Below are positions 22,324-35,091 of a DNA stretch of 64,000 nucleotides, piece by piece. Position 1 is the first letter of the stretch, and each line of letters begins with the position of its first letter. The position numbers and the translations under genes were made by a program. The stretch comes from Mortierella sp. BCC40632 (Eukaryota; Mortierellomycota; Mortierellomycetes; Mortierellales; Mortierellaceae), in assembly GCA_011634665.1 (NCBI GenBank), contig WAEK01000007.1, forward strand, positions 203,501 through 267,500, written 5' to 3'. The notes under the pieces are model-generated. The model was not told the origin of the DNA. It saw only the letters and a list, made by a program, of their open reading frames with translations, and ran no database searches.

Positions 22324-25300
22324 TTAGTTCTTCTGGGTTAGGCTAGCCGAGGTTGAGGGTGCTATAGAGCTCAGTATGGCAGAAAAGGCATCTTTCACAC
22401 TATCCTGGAGCTCCTTGTTCTGTCCTTGGAGTTGTTTCATCATACTCATCTGGGTCTCCATCTGTAGCTCCAAAGTCTGGATGTGGTTATGTAACAACGC
22501 AATCTCACTGTGAAGCTGAGCTGAGGTCTGGTTATCCGAGAGTGACTGATTCAACCCAGCTGTTTTAGTTCCTCCTAGTGCTGTTGAACCTGAGGCAGCC
22601 AAAGCCGATGGAGAAATGGTTTGAATTGTGGCCAAAGCAGGTGTCGCTGTAGGTGCATTGGAGTCATATCCATAGCGATTAGGGTTTTTCTGCGGTACCG
22701 AGGATCGCATAAAGGACTGGATGCTGAGTGGGCCACTGTCACCTTTGTTGCCGCTTTCATCGCTCTTGACAAATTCTTCATTGCCTTCAAAGTACTTTGC
22801 CTCATACGATCGCACTTGTTGGATCGTAGCCGAGTAGTAAATACGCTCTGGGAACCAGTTGTGGGACTCTCGGAATCCTGTAACAACGAAGCGTGAAGGA
22901 TAAACGTTGTAATTTTGAGTACTCCTATCTGTCATTGCCGATGCCTAAAATCCGCTTCAGTATGAAAGGGTCAGCGATTACGTACCTGGGATCATGAACG
23001 AGATATCCTCAGCAGTTTCAACGACCCTCAGCCTAGTTTCAAGCCACACAAGGCGCCAGGACTCATCGCCTTCGTTGAATGCCTTGTTGATGAGCGCTAG
23101 AATAGAGAGATTCAACGAAAAGATGTGGTGTAAGGAAGCAGCGAAATAATGTAATCTGGAAACGAACAAGAGGCCTTCTACAGTTGATTTGGTTGTGTTT
23201 TTGGGGGGAGGGTGAAGTGGTTGAAAAAAAAAATGAAAAAAAAGATAAAGAGCAAAGCTTACCAATCAACACATTCATCATCAGAACAACAGTGAAGAAA
23301 AAGAATACAATCATCATGACTTGGAAAGCTCTCTTGTTAGGGTTCAAATCATCTGTGATCTGATCATACCGACCACCCTATAGACGGAAGATGAAAGTAA
23401 AGAATGATCCAAGAACCTCAATGAGCAATGAGTAACGAGAGAGATATATCCAGGGGCCGCCTTGGTGCTTTCATGTGAAGTAAAAGAGACATATTTAGAA
23501 CGATTACCATGAAGAAGTAGACTGCTGTGAAGGCATCGAAGAAGTGGAAAGGGAACTTTGTATCGGTGTCAATATTCTCACACTCTTCGGAGGCGCACCC
23601 ATGAAGCAGATGTAGGATGGCAACGGTGAAGATAATGAATCCATATGCAAAGATGAAGAAGAACACCCTGATCTTGGAAATGGCTTGGATGATGATAGTC
23701 ACGAAGTAGCATACGCTCTTGAGGACACGGAGTTCGAACAGCTGTTGTGTGGAGTTTGAAGAGATCGCAGGTTCACGTGGGAAAGGTAGTTAGAAGATGG
23801 GCTGAGAATGAGAGATTCATGTCAACAATGTTCAAGGAAAGCGAGCTACTACTTACGAAATGAAGAGCAATAAAGATGGTGGTGAAACTGAACAGTGCCA
23901 CATTGAGACCCTCCACAGGAGAGGCTGATGGGTTCACGATCAGATTGAGACTTGCTGCAAGAGTCAGTGAGAATGTCAATACATCGACTATGTTGTACAT
24001 AACCCTGATGTTTCGATTGAGAGAGAGATAGAGAGATAGAGATAGAGATCAAAATCATTCCTGGGCCAATGCGTAGAGGGTATGGAGACAAAGGGGTAAA
24101 ATGTATGGAGAGCCAAGCGCCTGTCAGCTTACTGTGTATAGCGCCTCCTGTCTCGAATGAACTGGTACAGCTCCAGGTAGAGGTAAATGACAGACATCAG
24201 CACAATTACAATGCATACAGTTCTCTGAGCCTCGATGAATGTGTTGTGGATCTGAGAGACGACAACAAAGAGGACCATCGCATAGTAAAAACACTGGCTG
24301 ATGAATCGGAGGAGCCAATAAGCAAAACCAAACGTGTTCCTATTGTGTTCATGGAATAGAGAAGTGGAGGGTTAGAATATAGTGCGAGTGGAAAGACTTT
24401 CGAATACTACAGATGACAATAGGCGGATCAAATTTTGGAGTCCTTCTTACCATTTGTATGCAACAAGTGCGATTATTGCTGGGTTATCAAATGCTATAGG
24501 ATGGAATTCGTGGCTTCTCACAATAGGCTTTGACTGCAGATTGCACTTGTGCCACAAAATTCGAACCATGACATGAATCCAATGGAAAATCGCTCCTACA
24601 ACTGAACGAGAGGTCGTCTGATATGGTGTCGAAGGAGAGCGGTCACATTCAACATGCCAGATCATATCAAATGAGGCCTCGTAAAGACCACGAGTGAATG
24701 TCTCGTTCAATGGGTCATCCACCTTTGTGTTTGTGTCCAACTGGAGAATCGGATCCTTGCATTTGATAAGCCTCTGCGACTCCTTATCCCAGAATCTCAG
24801 CTTGACAGATGGTGGATGGACGATGGCGTGATTCTTCATGACGTATTCACGGTTCGCAGGGATAAAGGCGAGTCTGCGCAATGTTTTCAAGGCAATATCG
24901 GGTTGGTGTATATCTGGATTGAGAAGACCATTCATAGCCTGGACAACAGGCAGGAGGTACTCAAAGTCTTTATGACTTCTTGCTTGACGGAAGCAGTAAT
25001 CGATGATGATTTGAGCCATGAGGAATGCTCTTGGGTTTACCGAATCAACCGTGCAAAGGATTCGTAGGGGATTGAGCCGGGGTGTACGGTCATGTATCGG
25101 CCTCCAGGGATTATCGACCATATCGAGTAGATCCCTTGTAAAGCGCTCGATCTCTTGCTGAAATCCCATAATACACGAGAGCGCAATGAATGAAATGATA
25201 CTCTGGATCTCTCCGTCCTTATGTGGATAGCTACTCAAGTGAGAACGAACATATTGGAGGATGGCACTTCCGCATTCCTCGTTGGCTTCATCGTAGAGGA

Positions 25301-28300
25301 TTGGCAGGTTGTGGATTATCGGAGGAAGGAAATAGTGGGCAACTGCGTAGGGGTCCTCGGCCATCGGAGTTACAGCTCTGGCAGGTGGCACAAAGTCGAA
25401 TTGGGCGTAGAGCTGCTGGTGAGAGCAAACCATCCATGGACCACTCTCTCCTTTCCATAAGCTCTTATCCATATACATGATTTGTCTCTGGGCGTGTGGA
25501 TAATCCCAGACTAAGAGAAGTGTGAACTGTCCATCATAGGAGGACGGAAGACCCCAAATCATGATGATTTCAAGTGAGACGATAACGAGACGGTCCAAGG
25601 TGTTGAGAAATCGTACGCATTTATAACTCGATCCTGAATTTGTATAGGGAGGAATCTCAAATGTCCTGGTCCGGGATTGATCGCTCTGCGATACTGAGAT
25701 AACAACAGAATTGGAGCCCCTGGTCTTGCCAGAAAACGGAGATTCAATGAAAACCACTTCTGCCGAGAAATTCAGTCCTGACGATGACGTGTACTCTTTT
25801 GGGAACTGACTGAGTTGAATCAAGTCTGGAGTGCAATTGTCGCTCCATGGATGATGAGGGTGAGAATAAGGTGTGGCAATGCAATCAGCGAGTGGAGTGA
25901 TGTTCAGGGATGTCCAGAAGATGGAGATAAGGTGCTCGCGGTCTCCTGTCCCATGCAACGAAACAACGCTGTTGTACGTTCCAGGAAGGATTATCATATC
26001 AGTGGGTAGCATAGTCTTAGCGTCAAGCACTATTCCCAGTCTTCCTTTTCCATACTCTTCCAATAAATCGAACGACTCCACAAGAATTCGGGAATCATTC
26101 CTAAAGAACTGAACAGAGGGGATGACAGTCCATCCACTGGGGAGAGTATAAGTCCCAAGTAGCTCTCCTGTAGCGACCTCGAATGTTTTGATGGACCCTT
26201 GACCATGAATCACCAATGTAGAGCCGTCATTGCTGAAATCCGGGAATGTTATGCTGTTTGCCGTATCTAGAGTATTCTCCTCAGGGATATTCTTGAATGA
26301 AGAGACTCTCTGACCGGTCTCAATATCGTAGATGGTCACCATGTGATCAGGATTTCCTGCCCATGAGAAATAGCGACCTTTTAGACTATCGATGAGTTTC
26401 CGTGCCTCAAGAAGACTAAATGGAATGTTTGCCATGACTCGAATTTGACCAAACATTATGTTTATCGAGGGAACGTCGATTATCCGTAAAAGATTCCATC
26501 TTTGGTGAGCACTGTACACCCTGACCTGCTTTTCATTACATGTGACAAATAGCTCCTTGTCTCCTGGATGACCATTTGCTAAGATGGAGTGAAATCTCCC
26601 AAACCCAGAATACTCACTGAGCTCAGTAATGTGTCGGTAGTTTTTAGATGGACTCAAGGTTTTAGCCAAAGGTACGGAGCCAGAAATAGATGTCGAGCTA
26701 TTGTTGTAGTCGAAAATCTCGAAGACTGATTTGCGATCTGGTTTGCTCAACATGAGAGCGATGTCGCATTTTGCTGCTGAATCCAGTATAGCAACCTGAG
26801 AAGCATCCCAGGAGAGAGACACACTATAGTAGAGTAGATCACGAGAGGTATGCGGTGAAGCTGAGATACGATGACTTGCACATGGCAAAGGCCAAGCAGA
26901 GTCTCCGTGATCCATAGTTCCCTGAGAGGTCATTGTGGAGAGGTTGGACGCTGAGCTGGATGATGCAGATGTTGTCATGGATGATTGTGATCTTAGATCC
27001 CATAGGTCGAGAAAAATGGTTGTATCGGCTTGAGAGAGGAATGCGACATGAGTTCCGTCCCCCGACACAGCGTAGTCGAGGTGTGTATGTGGGTAGGAAT
27101 CAACTGGTGCTGGCTGGAGAGGCTTTCCTTTCATCGCATTGAGAGACCAGGTGTGAGGCTGATGCTCTCTCAGAAGTGGATCTATGGCGTTTGATATGGT
27201 TAAATATGGCCAAATAGATATTGTGGGCGATGACTTTGTACCGTTAAACGTGGATTGGGCTTACCTGTATCAAGAGAATCAGTCTGAGGGGCTCGAAGTT
27301 CCATGTAGTGCAACATGAGAGGCACCGTGTTCTGACTGGATTGCGGCAGTGCATTACATTTCATTTCCATGGTAATCCTAGTCTCGCCGTTTGGTGGTAT
27401 ATAGACTGTCCTTTGTAATTTCCAGCGGACCAAATTTGAACCTGTCGAGACTGAGTTCAAGCCTGAGTGAGCAGACGAAACTTATAGGCGTTTTATGCGA
27501 ACATATCTGCAATGGTCCCTCTGTCCTCACCTAATTTTCCGAGTCTTTCATTGGAAACGATCTACAAACGAACAATATCAAAGAGTCGGAATAATTTAGG
27601 TGTTGGCCCCTCTTCTCTTATTAAAACACGAACGATTTATGCTCAATCTCATACGAAGGTGCTTACTTCACTAGTCGATGCTCCAGCCATATCTTTGCGC
27701 TGTGCAGTGATTACGATTGAATCTATTTTGTCAACCTCGAGATCTTTGGTGGCTGAAACTCCAAGGATGACCTCATAGTCTCCTGGATCTTGTTCTGAAG
27801 AAGTGATTGACCACTTGGAATATACGATTCACTGTTAGTTTATAGTATGTATTAGAGTGAGCAGACGATGAGTGCAGCTGTGTCCTAAGTAAACTGAATT
27901 ACATCGGTGTATCTTCTGAACATGTCAACCTTGATAGGGGGCTGTTCACTGAGGGAAGATGGATAATTATATAGGTCAGATCTCCATTACGTATTAGGCA
28001 TTGGGGTAGTCTACAACGGCCTATCAAGCCTTACTCTGCTGTGCACTTGAACATTGCAGCATCCATTTTTATCAGGGCTCCGGGATTTTTAAAGTACCAT
28101 TTGGAACCTGGGGAATAAAGAATGCCTGTCAGTGTAGCCCGATAGCAGGCAGTTGCTTTGAGCATGAGATGGATGGGTCTTACCAGGAAGTGAGGTCAAG
28201 TGAGGATTGATTGGTGGGTTGCTCGGACTAGTGGTGGTGGTGGAGTTAGTGCTATTGGCGTCATTTGTATTACTACTCGTCGGAAGTTGGCTGTTCAACG

Positions 28301-28397
28301 AGACGAGTGGAATAGCAAGGCTGTTTCCGCCATTCGTCTGGGTGCTTAAGCCAAGGTTACTAGGGATGTTGACGGTGACATGATTTGGTGTAGTCAT
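22324..28397 (-). CDS. Large beta-propeller-like plus six-helix ion-transport channel protein
   Basis: Thirteen minus-strand exons join in phase to 1602 residues: 28184-28397, 28035-28107, 27903-27948, 27667-27813, 27531-27561, 27265-27462, 24451-27181, 24133-24339, 23857-24004, 23508-23741, 23263-23377, 22986-23096, 22324-22877. Residues 1-70 are Ser/Thr/Asn-rich; about 75-235 look like a beta-sandwich; about 240-800 form a divergent WD/propeller-like region; 800-1140 are helical and presumably cytosolic. Then come S1-S6 (about 1150-1385), including S5 'VFFFIFAYGFIIFTVAILHL', the pore segment 'AVYFFMGGRYD' spanning an intron, and S6 'VMMIVFFFFTVVLMMNVLIA'. A conserved post-S6 helix and a Gln-rich coiled coil (about 1530-1590) end the protein. 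The membrane part fits the TRP-like Ion_trans superfamily; ion selectivity and membrane location are unknown. The neighbouring degenerate copy supports exon boundaries. Confidence 0.82.
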
Positions 28398-30185
28398 TTC
28401 TAACGAGAAGAGAAAAGACTAATGTGAAGGGAGAGGTGCGAAAGGTGAAGTGTAGAGGGTTGAATCAAACATAGACTCTTGTGCTTTTTAAAAGGGTGAG
28501 TTCAATAGCATTGTCAGGGCGAAGTTTGGAATAAAGTTCGTCAGAGCCCATTTGTTTAATGTTACCCAAACTTCCGTCTGGTAGACTTTGCCAATTGACC
28601 AGAGAAACAATTTTCTGAGGCGTCTATCTGATGCTTTTCCTCTCTACTAATCACGGAGTTTTGTCTACAGTGCTCCTGAGGCCAATGGGTTGTCAGCCAG
28701 TATACTAATCAACCCGAGACCTGGGTTGTATATGCTGAGTAGCATAAAGGTAACGAGAGACACAGAATGATTATGGGAAGCACACTAGCCTACTTTCTGT
28801 AGAATCTAGTTGGACATCCGTCTTCCTCTCCCAAGCTAAAATGCCATTGAGCAGATGATTTTCAGGTTAAAAGCGCTGAAAACCCAACTTCTTCATCGCT
28901 TGCCATTCACACTCAAAAATCACTGTATTTTGTAGCATGGAGACTCAGTCCCTCACCTTCACCTGTGATTGCGACATGATAACCTTCTGGAGCACAGCTT
29001 AAGATACGCGGGACACTTGATCGAGGCGGACATTAATGGAGATGACAACGTCGGGAATGCCAGCTCTAACACTCTCCATTTTGCACACTCTGATCTCATT
29101 GTACAGTCAAAAGTGAAAGGAGGCAACCCAAGCTCGGCTGTGCACAGAGAGTTCCTAATTTTTTGTGAGCCTCTAAATGCAAGGCATGCTTCGCCAAAGG
29201 CATGAGTGTCGTCAGAGCCCAGTTCTCAATGCACCTCTTTTCGGTGGCCTTTCACAGATCTATAGTAGAGTGGTTATTGTAGAGCATGGTCTTGTACACT
29301 GTGCCATTGGTGCTGGCGGTGTTATTCGACCCTCGTAGAGAATATAACCAATTTCTTAAGGAGATTACCACCTGAGAGACCAATGACGAAGGTTCGCCAG
29401 TAAGGGGGTTGGATAACAGGCATGAGGATAAAATACCGTAAAGGAAGTGATCTTAGCATCATTGCTATTGATCCTATTCTACACAGTAAGTAGACCATCT
29501 AACCGGAAAGTTAGAGGTGAGTATTTGCAGTAGAGCGAGATAGAAGACCATTTTTACTCCGCGATCATACTCTACGGCACCTATAAAAAATTTAAACCGT
29601 GTTCTATAATACAATTTTTTTCTCCTTTCGCTAATTCTTGAAGAATGTTCCTCGAAAGAGGGGCTGTTAGGGAGGCCTAGCAGGTATATCTCTTCTCGTC
29701 TTCTCAATTGAGAAATTAGAGGCAGTAACAGCCATGAGTTCAACTGGTGGCTCAATTGCAGTGGTGTTCATGTTCAGCATTTCCAGCTTCTCTCTTGTTC
29801 ATTCTGACCTTTTCCAAGCTTCTTTTTCTTTTTTCTTTTTCTTTTTCTTTTTCTTTTATCTTTTTCTTTTTCTTTTTCTTTTTCTTTTTTTCCCCTTCAA
29901 TTTGTATCTTCTTCGCCCATATTATTCCTATCCTCTTTGACCGCCACATTTGCTACTCCGCCTAACCACACAGTGTCAGCCCAGCCCTGTAAAGAAGTCG
30001 ACAGCTCGAGATCTCCCCAACGGTCCCCTATTGAACATCCCATCCTGGACTCCACCAAGTCTAATCCAATAGTTGGGATCTGCCAGCCCCCGGCCCCAGC
30101 CCATGTAGATCCCACCGCCCGCCCACTGTTCAAGAGCAATAATGCAGCAATCTTATTTGCCGATCGCTACTCGCCTGAGATTACC
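28398..30185. other. Intergenic region with promoters of two divergent genes
   Basis: About 1.8 kb without a convincing gene. It should contain the promoter of the minus-strand channel gene and that of the plus-strand permease. A pyrimidine tract of repeated CTTTTT units lies at 29820-29890. Short open frames (28969-29205 on plus, 29474-29755 on minus) show no family features. An open frame runs into the permease start from 29937 but has no ATG before 30186. Confidence 0.5.
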
Positions 30186-30251
30186 ATGCCTTGTCTTGTA
30201 AGGCCCGAAAATACGCAAAGTCGCCCCTCGGTATGTTTGTCAATCTTATTC

Positions 30252-30288
<37 letters not shown>

Positions 30289-32417
30289 TGAGATGGTCTT
30301 TGCATATTCTGCCTAGGCTCCTTTACTTACCCACGGACACCACTAATTTAGCTATTGAAGCGTGTTTCAGCGCCACTCCAGGCTTTTGCCGCTACGGTGA
30401 CCGTCACCTCTGTTATAACAGGTGTAACCCCCCTCACACAGGTAGCACTCATCTCCGGTGGACCTATGATGATGGTATGGGGATATGCCTTTGCAAGTCT
30501 CATGGTGTTGCCGATTGTTTTGTCATTGGCAGACTTAGCCTCAGGGTTCCCAGGAGTGAAGGGGGGCCTTATTGAATACAGTCGTCGACTGGCACCAACT
30601 CGACTACACCGGATTGCTCCATGGACCGTGGGATGGCTACACTTTTTTGCTTTTGTAAGTGGGTGAAAGAGCAGTTTGTGTGAGTTAGGAGAGGCGGTAG
30701 AGCTCAAAAAAAAGAGAAAACGCAGTAAATCGAAGTAACTCTCCTTTTCCTAGTGACTGACACTAACGAGGGGGTGCCGGTGGTCTCGAATCATTTGGTT
30801 GCATGAAATCATACCAGGCAACAGGAGCTGCAAGTTGTGCCTTCTCACTTGCTGTATTTGCAACAGCTGCAATCAATACGCTTACAGGCTGGGTCCTACA
30901 GCGTTGGGTAACAGTGTTAATCCACATCGTAGTCTCGGTCCTCTTTGGCGCCATCAATGCAGCTAATCTAAACATCGACTTTTTTTCAGGTACGTTAATG
31001 ACGCGAGTAAGAAGAGAGAGAGAGAGAGTAGAAACTATCGCCGGGGATTAGAGTATGAGTTACACGAAAGAGCTCTATTTAACAAATGTATTTTTCTTGC
31101 TGGACTTATAGCTGTTCTTCATGTCGCAGGCCCAATTGTTATCTTGCTGACCGTGATTGCATCCAATAAATCACCGCCATCAGCCAAATGGGTCTTTACT
31201 CACTTTGAGAACCAAACAGGATGGACAAATAACTTTCACGTCGTTTTGCTAGGACTTGTTCAGGTGGGTTTCCATGCGATGGTAGCTCATTTAAAGAAAA
31301 GAAAAGAAAGGTTACCCATGTCATCAACTTGGAAGAACTGAAACTCATGATTAATGATCAACTATTCAATCTCGGCTCTCGGATCGTTGTCAGGGTGCTT
31401 TCACGCTTACGGGATTTGACGCACCAATCCACATTTCTTACAATATCGAGAATTCAGCTTGGAAAGTACCCCAGGGGATCCTTCTCGGCTTTGTAGTTTC
31501 CTTCATCGTGGGGGAAACTTTACTATTGACGCTACTCTTTGGCATCAAAGACTTTGATGCAGTACTACACCCTATCGTCTCTGGGTTGTCGATCGCAGAA
31601 ATATTTGTCCAACTTATCGGTCGTGTCGGTGCCGTCTGTATCCTCTCAATCTTCATGGGTACCATCTTCTTTTGTGGCCAGGGTGTCACACGGGCTTGCA
31701 GTCAGATAGGACTCGAGTTGGCAACTGGAGGTGCACTACCTAAGTCTGGCTATCTATCAAAGGTTGGGAGTCAAGGGCAGCCTGCTCGCGTTGGCTGGCT
31801 CTGTGTGTGCATATCCTGCTGTCTTGGCTTGATATACCTTTGGAACACAACAGTCCTCCAAGCATTGACATCTGCAGTTGCTGTGGAATTAAAGTAAGTA
31901 TTCTTAGAACAGATGCGCAAATTAGCGATAGTTGATTTTGAACCACGCATGCACAAGGTCCTTACTTTTGCTCTACAGTTTGGTTTATGCAATCCCAATA
32001 GCGCTGCATCTTTTCTTTCCTAATCCAGCACGGTTCCAGCCTGGTCCTTTCTCACTTGGTTGTTGGGGAACGCCTGTTAATGCTGCTGCCATACTTTGGG
32101 CTCTTGCTGGCCCAATCATTTTTTCATTCCCTGGCAACTACCCAATCACAATAGACAACATGAACTATGCCGCCCTATTATTGTTTATTACCTTATTGTT
32201 CATTCTCGGATACTGGTTTGCTTCAGCTAGACACTGGTACCTCCTAGAGTCACCAGAGTCTTACAAGACTACAAAGCACAAACGCCCAGAAATGGGTACA
32301 AGGGACAGAAATGACATGAACTATCGGGGATCGGCAAGCTCCATTGACACGAAGGAGCTAGATGAGATGGAGGACTGGCTTTGTCACCTTGAACACAACC
32401 TAAAAGATCTCCATTGA
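30186..32417 (+). CDS. Amino-acid/GABA permease, APC superfamily
   Basis: Plasma-membrane or organellar transporter of amino acids, GABA, choline or related amines. Exons 30186-30230, 30352-30654, 30818-30989, 31112-31263, 31394-31893 and 31979-32417 join in phase to 536 residues, typical for the UGA4/HNM1/BAT group. About 12 hydrophobic helices are visible. Family features are an N-terminal 'FAATVTVTSVITGVTPL' helix, 'LASGFPGVKGGLIEYSRRLA' (the usual Pro/Gly-rich loop before TM3), 'APWTVGWL', 'FTLTGFDAPIHISYNIENSA' (TM6 region) and the late block 'FSFPGNYPITIDNMNYA'. The tail is hydrophilic and acidic. The ATG at 30186 is the first available; a different 5' exon cannot be excluded. Intron 1 contains a 30-base A-run. 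AATAAA follows at 32479-32484. Substrate not predictable. Confidence 0.88.
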
Positions 32418-32478
32418 TTCCTTTCCCACTGTCCCATTTCGATGCTACCCATTTTGGAACACATGAGTCTACACAACA

Positions 32479-32484
32479 AATAAA
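32479..32484 (+). terminator. Permease poly(A) signal
   Basis: AATAAA 62 bases past the permease stop codon. Confidence 0.6.
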
Positions 32485-33420
32485 GTATATAGTTAATGCT
32501 CATTGTACTTGACCAAATTCGCGCTTGATACATATGCCAGCCCCTGCTAGATGACGGGGATGCATAGAAAATGGACGGCCTCTGCAACTACTGTAGTCTA
32601 CACTACGACCTGGTCCTCCCTGCAGGTGACCCTGGTCCCCGGTTCATCCATCGGTATAGAACATGATCCGTCTCATCATGCGCTCCTTGGCAGTCGCTCA
32701 GGACATTGGGTTGCCTTGTTTGCATAAGCAGCCCTCAGAGTGCAAAAAAGCATAGCAGCAGATGGGACAGAATCTGGTGTACTTTCGGGTCAGCTCAGTA
32801 GCGCTCACATCATCCCGCCTGGAGTCTGCATCGGTACCTGGCTGGCCTTTCGGATTCTTGGTCGGTGAAGAGGCCTGTTTTATTAAACACAAGAGCCTCT
32901 CCTTAGCCTCCTAGTCCTCGCTTTGTTTGCCTCCTATTTCATTTCAGAATTTTAGGAGTCGTTGCTGAGTTGTCTGAGGACCGGCGTAGGCAATGAATCG
33001 ATTAGGTATCTTACTCCGTGGACACATCAACGCACTCCCTCTCCCTCTCCCTGTCTCTTTCTTCACCAGGTACCCATTCGTCGGGGCGCAATTGCCGTTG
33101 TCGATACTCCTCCGACTTTTTTTTTTACGTAGCATTTACTATTCAATTTCTCCTGGAAGAGCTTCCACGGTAGCCGAGGAAAATAGGAAAAAAGAAAAAG
33201 AAAGTAGGGCATGAATCCATCACTGGTAGTTCATTGATGATCCAGTAACGAGTGGATCTATCTTTTGTAGGACAGTCGACGGCAGCAATCAATGCCTCGG
33301 TCACATCTCTCTCCCTGTCCCTACTCTGATCTCATTCCCCCTGTTCTCCACACGTTGGGCAACCTGGAAGGGAGACGGGGTGATTGGGAGTGACCGTATC
33401 CTTCAGGCCCATCTTCAATG
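32485..33420. other. Intergenic region, no gene seen
   Basis: Only short unconvincing frames on either strand. The right end leads into a TATA box at 33421. Confidence 0.5.
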
Positions 33421-33427
33421 TATAAAA
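33421..33427 (+). promoter_or_regulatory. TATA box
   Basis: TATAAAA, about 300 bases upstream of the ATG at 33728, followed by a CT-rich leader. It is the clearest core promoter element on the plus strand in this window and supports transcription of the otherwise unknown downstream gene. Confidence 0.6.
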
Positions 33428-33727
33428 GGCGCCGCTCTTGCCTGAGCATGAGGCTCTACTGCATATCTCGTCAAAGAGCCTCTCTTTCTGCCTTTTTTAC
33501 TACTTCTCTCTCGCACCGGGCCATTCCATCTGCCATCTCTTTCTCCTTCTTTATGTCCACTTGCCCTCACATACTACAATATTAAGAAACCGGCCATCCT
33601 TCATTGCCAAGTGCGGCACGTTCATTCCACATCGCACTCACACCTCTTCTGCCCCCGTGCCTCTTCTCTCTTTCTTTTTCTCTTTTTTTCTCACTCTCTT
33701 TTGCTTCGTTACCGAAACGAAAAGCAG

Positions 33728-34459
33728 ATGGCCACAGAAGTAATCTCTTCTTCTGGATCCCATACCTGCCCTAACCGTCATTGCCATAGTCACTTCTGTC
33801 AAGACCACCGACACCACCACCAACATCGCCATTGCCCTCAGCAGGCTTTTAGAACATCAGATATCACACTGCTTTCGACTTCACTATCAAATTCACTCGT
33901 CATCAGTCGGTCACGCCTTTCCTTGTCCATCCCAACTTGCGACACTATTCACTCTCCATCTATCACTGTTCCTTCCACCTTGACTGCAAAGCGATTCGAG
34001 TATCTCGACATGTCTCCATCACTCGCTATGTCCTCATTCCCTACTCCCTCTCCAACACTCTCTCCGTCACCCATGTCTGTTGCTTCGTCTCCAAGTTTGT
34101 CATCCATTGACAAGAGTCCCAATATGGGCCATGGCCATGATGATGTCGACCAGGATAGTTCATTCACTTTGGACGAGAGCGATTGCGACTGCGACTGTAC
34201 TGAGAGTCGGAAACAATTTGAAAGAAAAGGCCTGAAATCTTCCTGGGCATCATTCTCACAGCACGAAAGCAAGATCACTGTTACCACCGCTTCAGCTCCT
34301 AATAATACGACGGGTGGACAAGCAAGCACCATCGACTATAGGACCAAGATTGTTTTTGAAGAACCCGGATGGATTGACCGTCATTTGGCACTTTCGAGAA
34401 TGGTGGCCACCAACTCTCCAGCAACTCAAGTCTCACTTGCTGTCTCGGTAGCCAAATGA
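33728..34459 (+). CDS. Hypothetical Ser/Thr-rich protein
   Basis: Single-exon frame of 243 residues from the ATG at 33728 ('GCAGATGGCC'); the frame is open upstream to 33611 but that part looks like leader sequence. I do not recognise a family. Visible features are a His/Cys cluster at residues 10-40 ('PNRHCHSHFCQDHRHHHQHR'), Ser/Pro/Thr-rich stretches at 60-125, an acidic patch followed by a Cys-Asp repeat ('CDCDC') near residue 155, and a more ordered-looking C-terminus ('IVFEEPGWIDRHLALSRMVA'). A TATA box and CT-rich leader lie upstream. The His/Cys cluster might bind metal, but this is only a suggestion. Confidence 0.5.
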   Translation: MATEVISSSGSHTCPNRHCHSHFCQDHRHHHQHRHCPQQAFRTSDITLLSTSLSNSLVISRSRLSLSIPTCDTIHSPSITVPSTLTAKRFEYLDMSPSLAMSSFPTPSPTLSPSPMSVASSPSLSSIDKSPNMGHGHDDVDQDSSFTLDESDCDCDCTESRKQFERKGLKSSWASFSQHESKITVTTASAPNNTTGGQASTIDYRTKIVFEEPGWIDRHLALSRMVATNSPATQVSLAVSVAK

Positions 34460-34974
34460 ACCTCTAGATGGGACCTAGGCCCATTTTGAAGCCGGGCTTC
34501 CATGGGTCCCAAGGACTTCAAAGAGTCGGTGTGTTTGGACGCCGAGAAATGGGAGCAAAAAAAAAAAAAAAAAAAAAAAGAGAGAAAAGAGAAAGAAAAA
34601 AAGAAAAAGAGACGAGACGAGTGAGCCTTTGAGGCAAGGAGAAGAAGGATGTGTTTTCGCAATGCAACAAGGAAAAAAAAAAAAAGCTAATAAAAAATTA
34701 TGTAACATGGCACCGCACCGGACTTTTCCTTCTTTTCTCCTTCTTTCTCTATGCCTTCTTCGTCAGAGCAAGCGCCCTCGAAGGCCTTGTTTGCTGGCAT
34801 CAAGTCGCAAAAAGGGGAGAAGGAAGAGTGTACGAGCTTTCGCGAATGGTCGTTCAAAAGCAAACGACGGTCACAAAACGAGGCTCGCGGCTGGGGGCTG
34901 GTCAAAAGCTCTCACTCCCATTCTACAATGGTAGGAATTGAAAGAATCGACGTGAAAGCACGACAAGATTCAGA
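34460..34974. other. Intergenic region upstream of DPH6
   Basis: Contains an A-run at 34557-34579 and another at 34672-34685. No gene is supported; it holds the 3' UTR of the hypothetical gene and the promoter of the DPH6 gene. Confidence 0.5.
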
Positions 34975-35057
34975 ATGAGGGTCGTTGGTCTGATCAGGTA
35001 CTGGAATAGGCCTTCTCCTCTTCATCATACACGCGCACTTTCTCTCCCCATGGAAAG

Positions 35058-35091
<34 letters not shown>

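Noticed and set aside
29734..29965. Hydrophobic frames that could be a signal peptide exon of the permease
   Set aside because: They are made of CTTTTT repeats, are out of frame with the permease exon, and APC permeases do not need a signal peptide.
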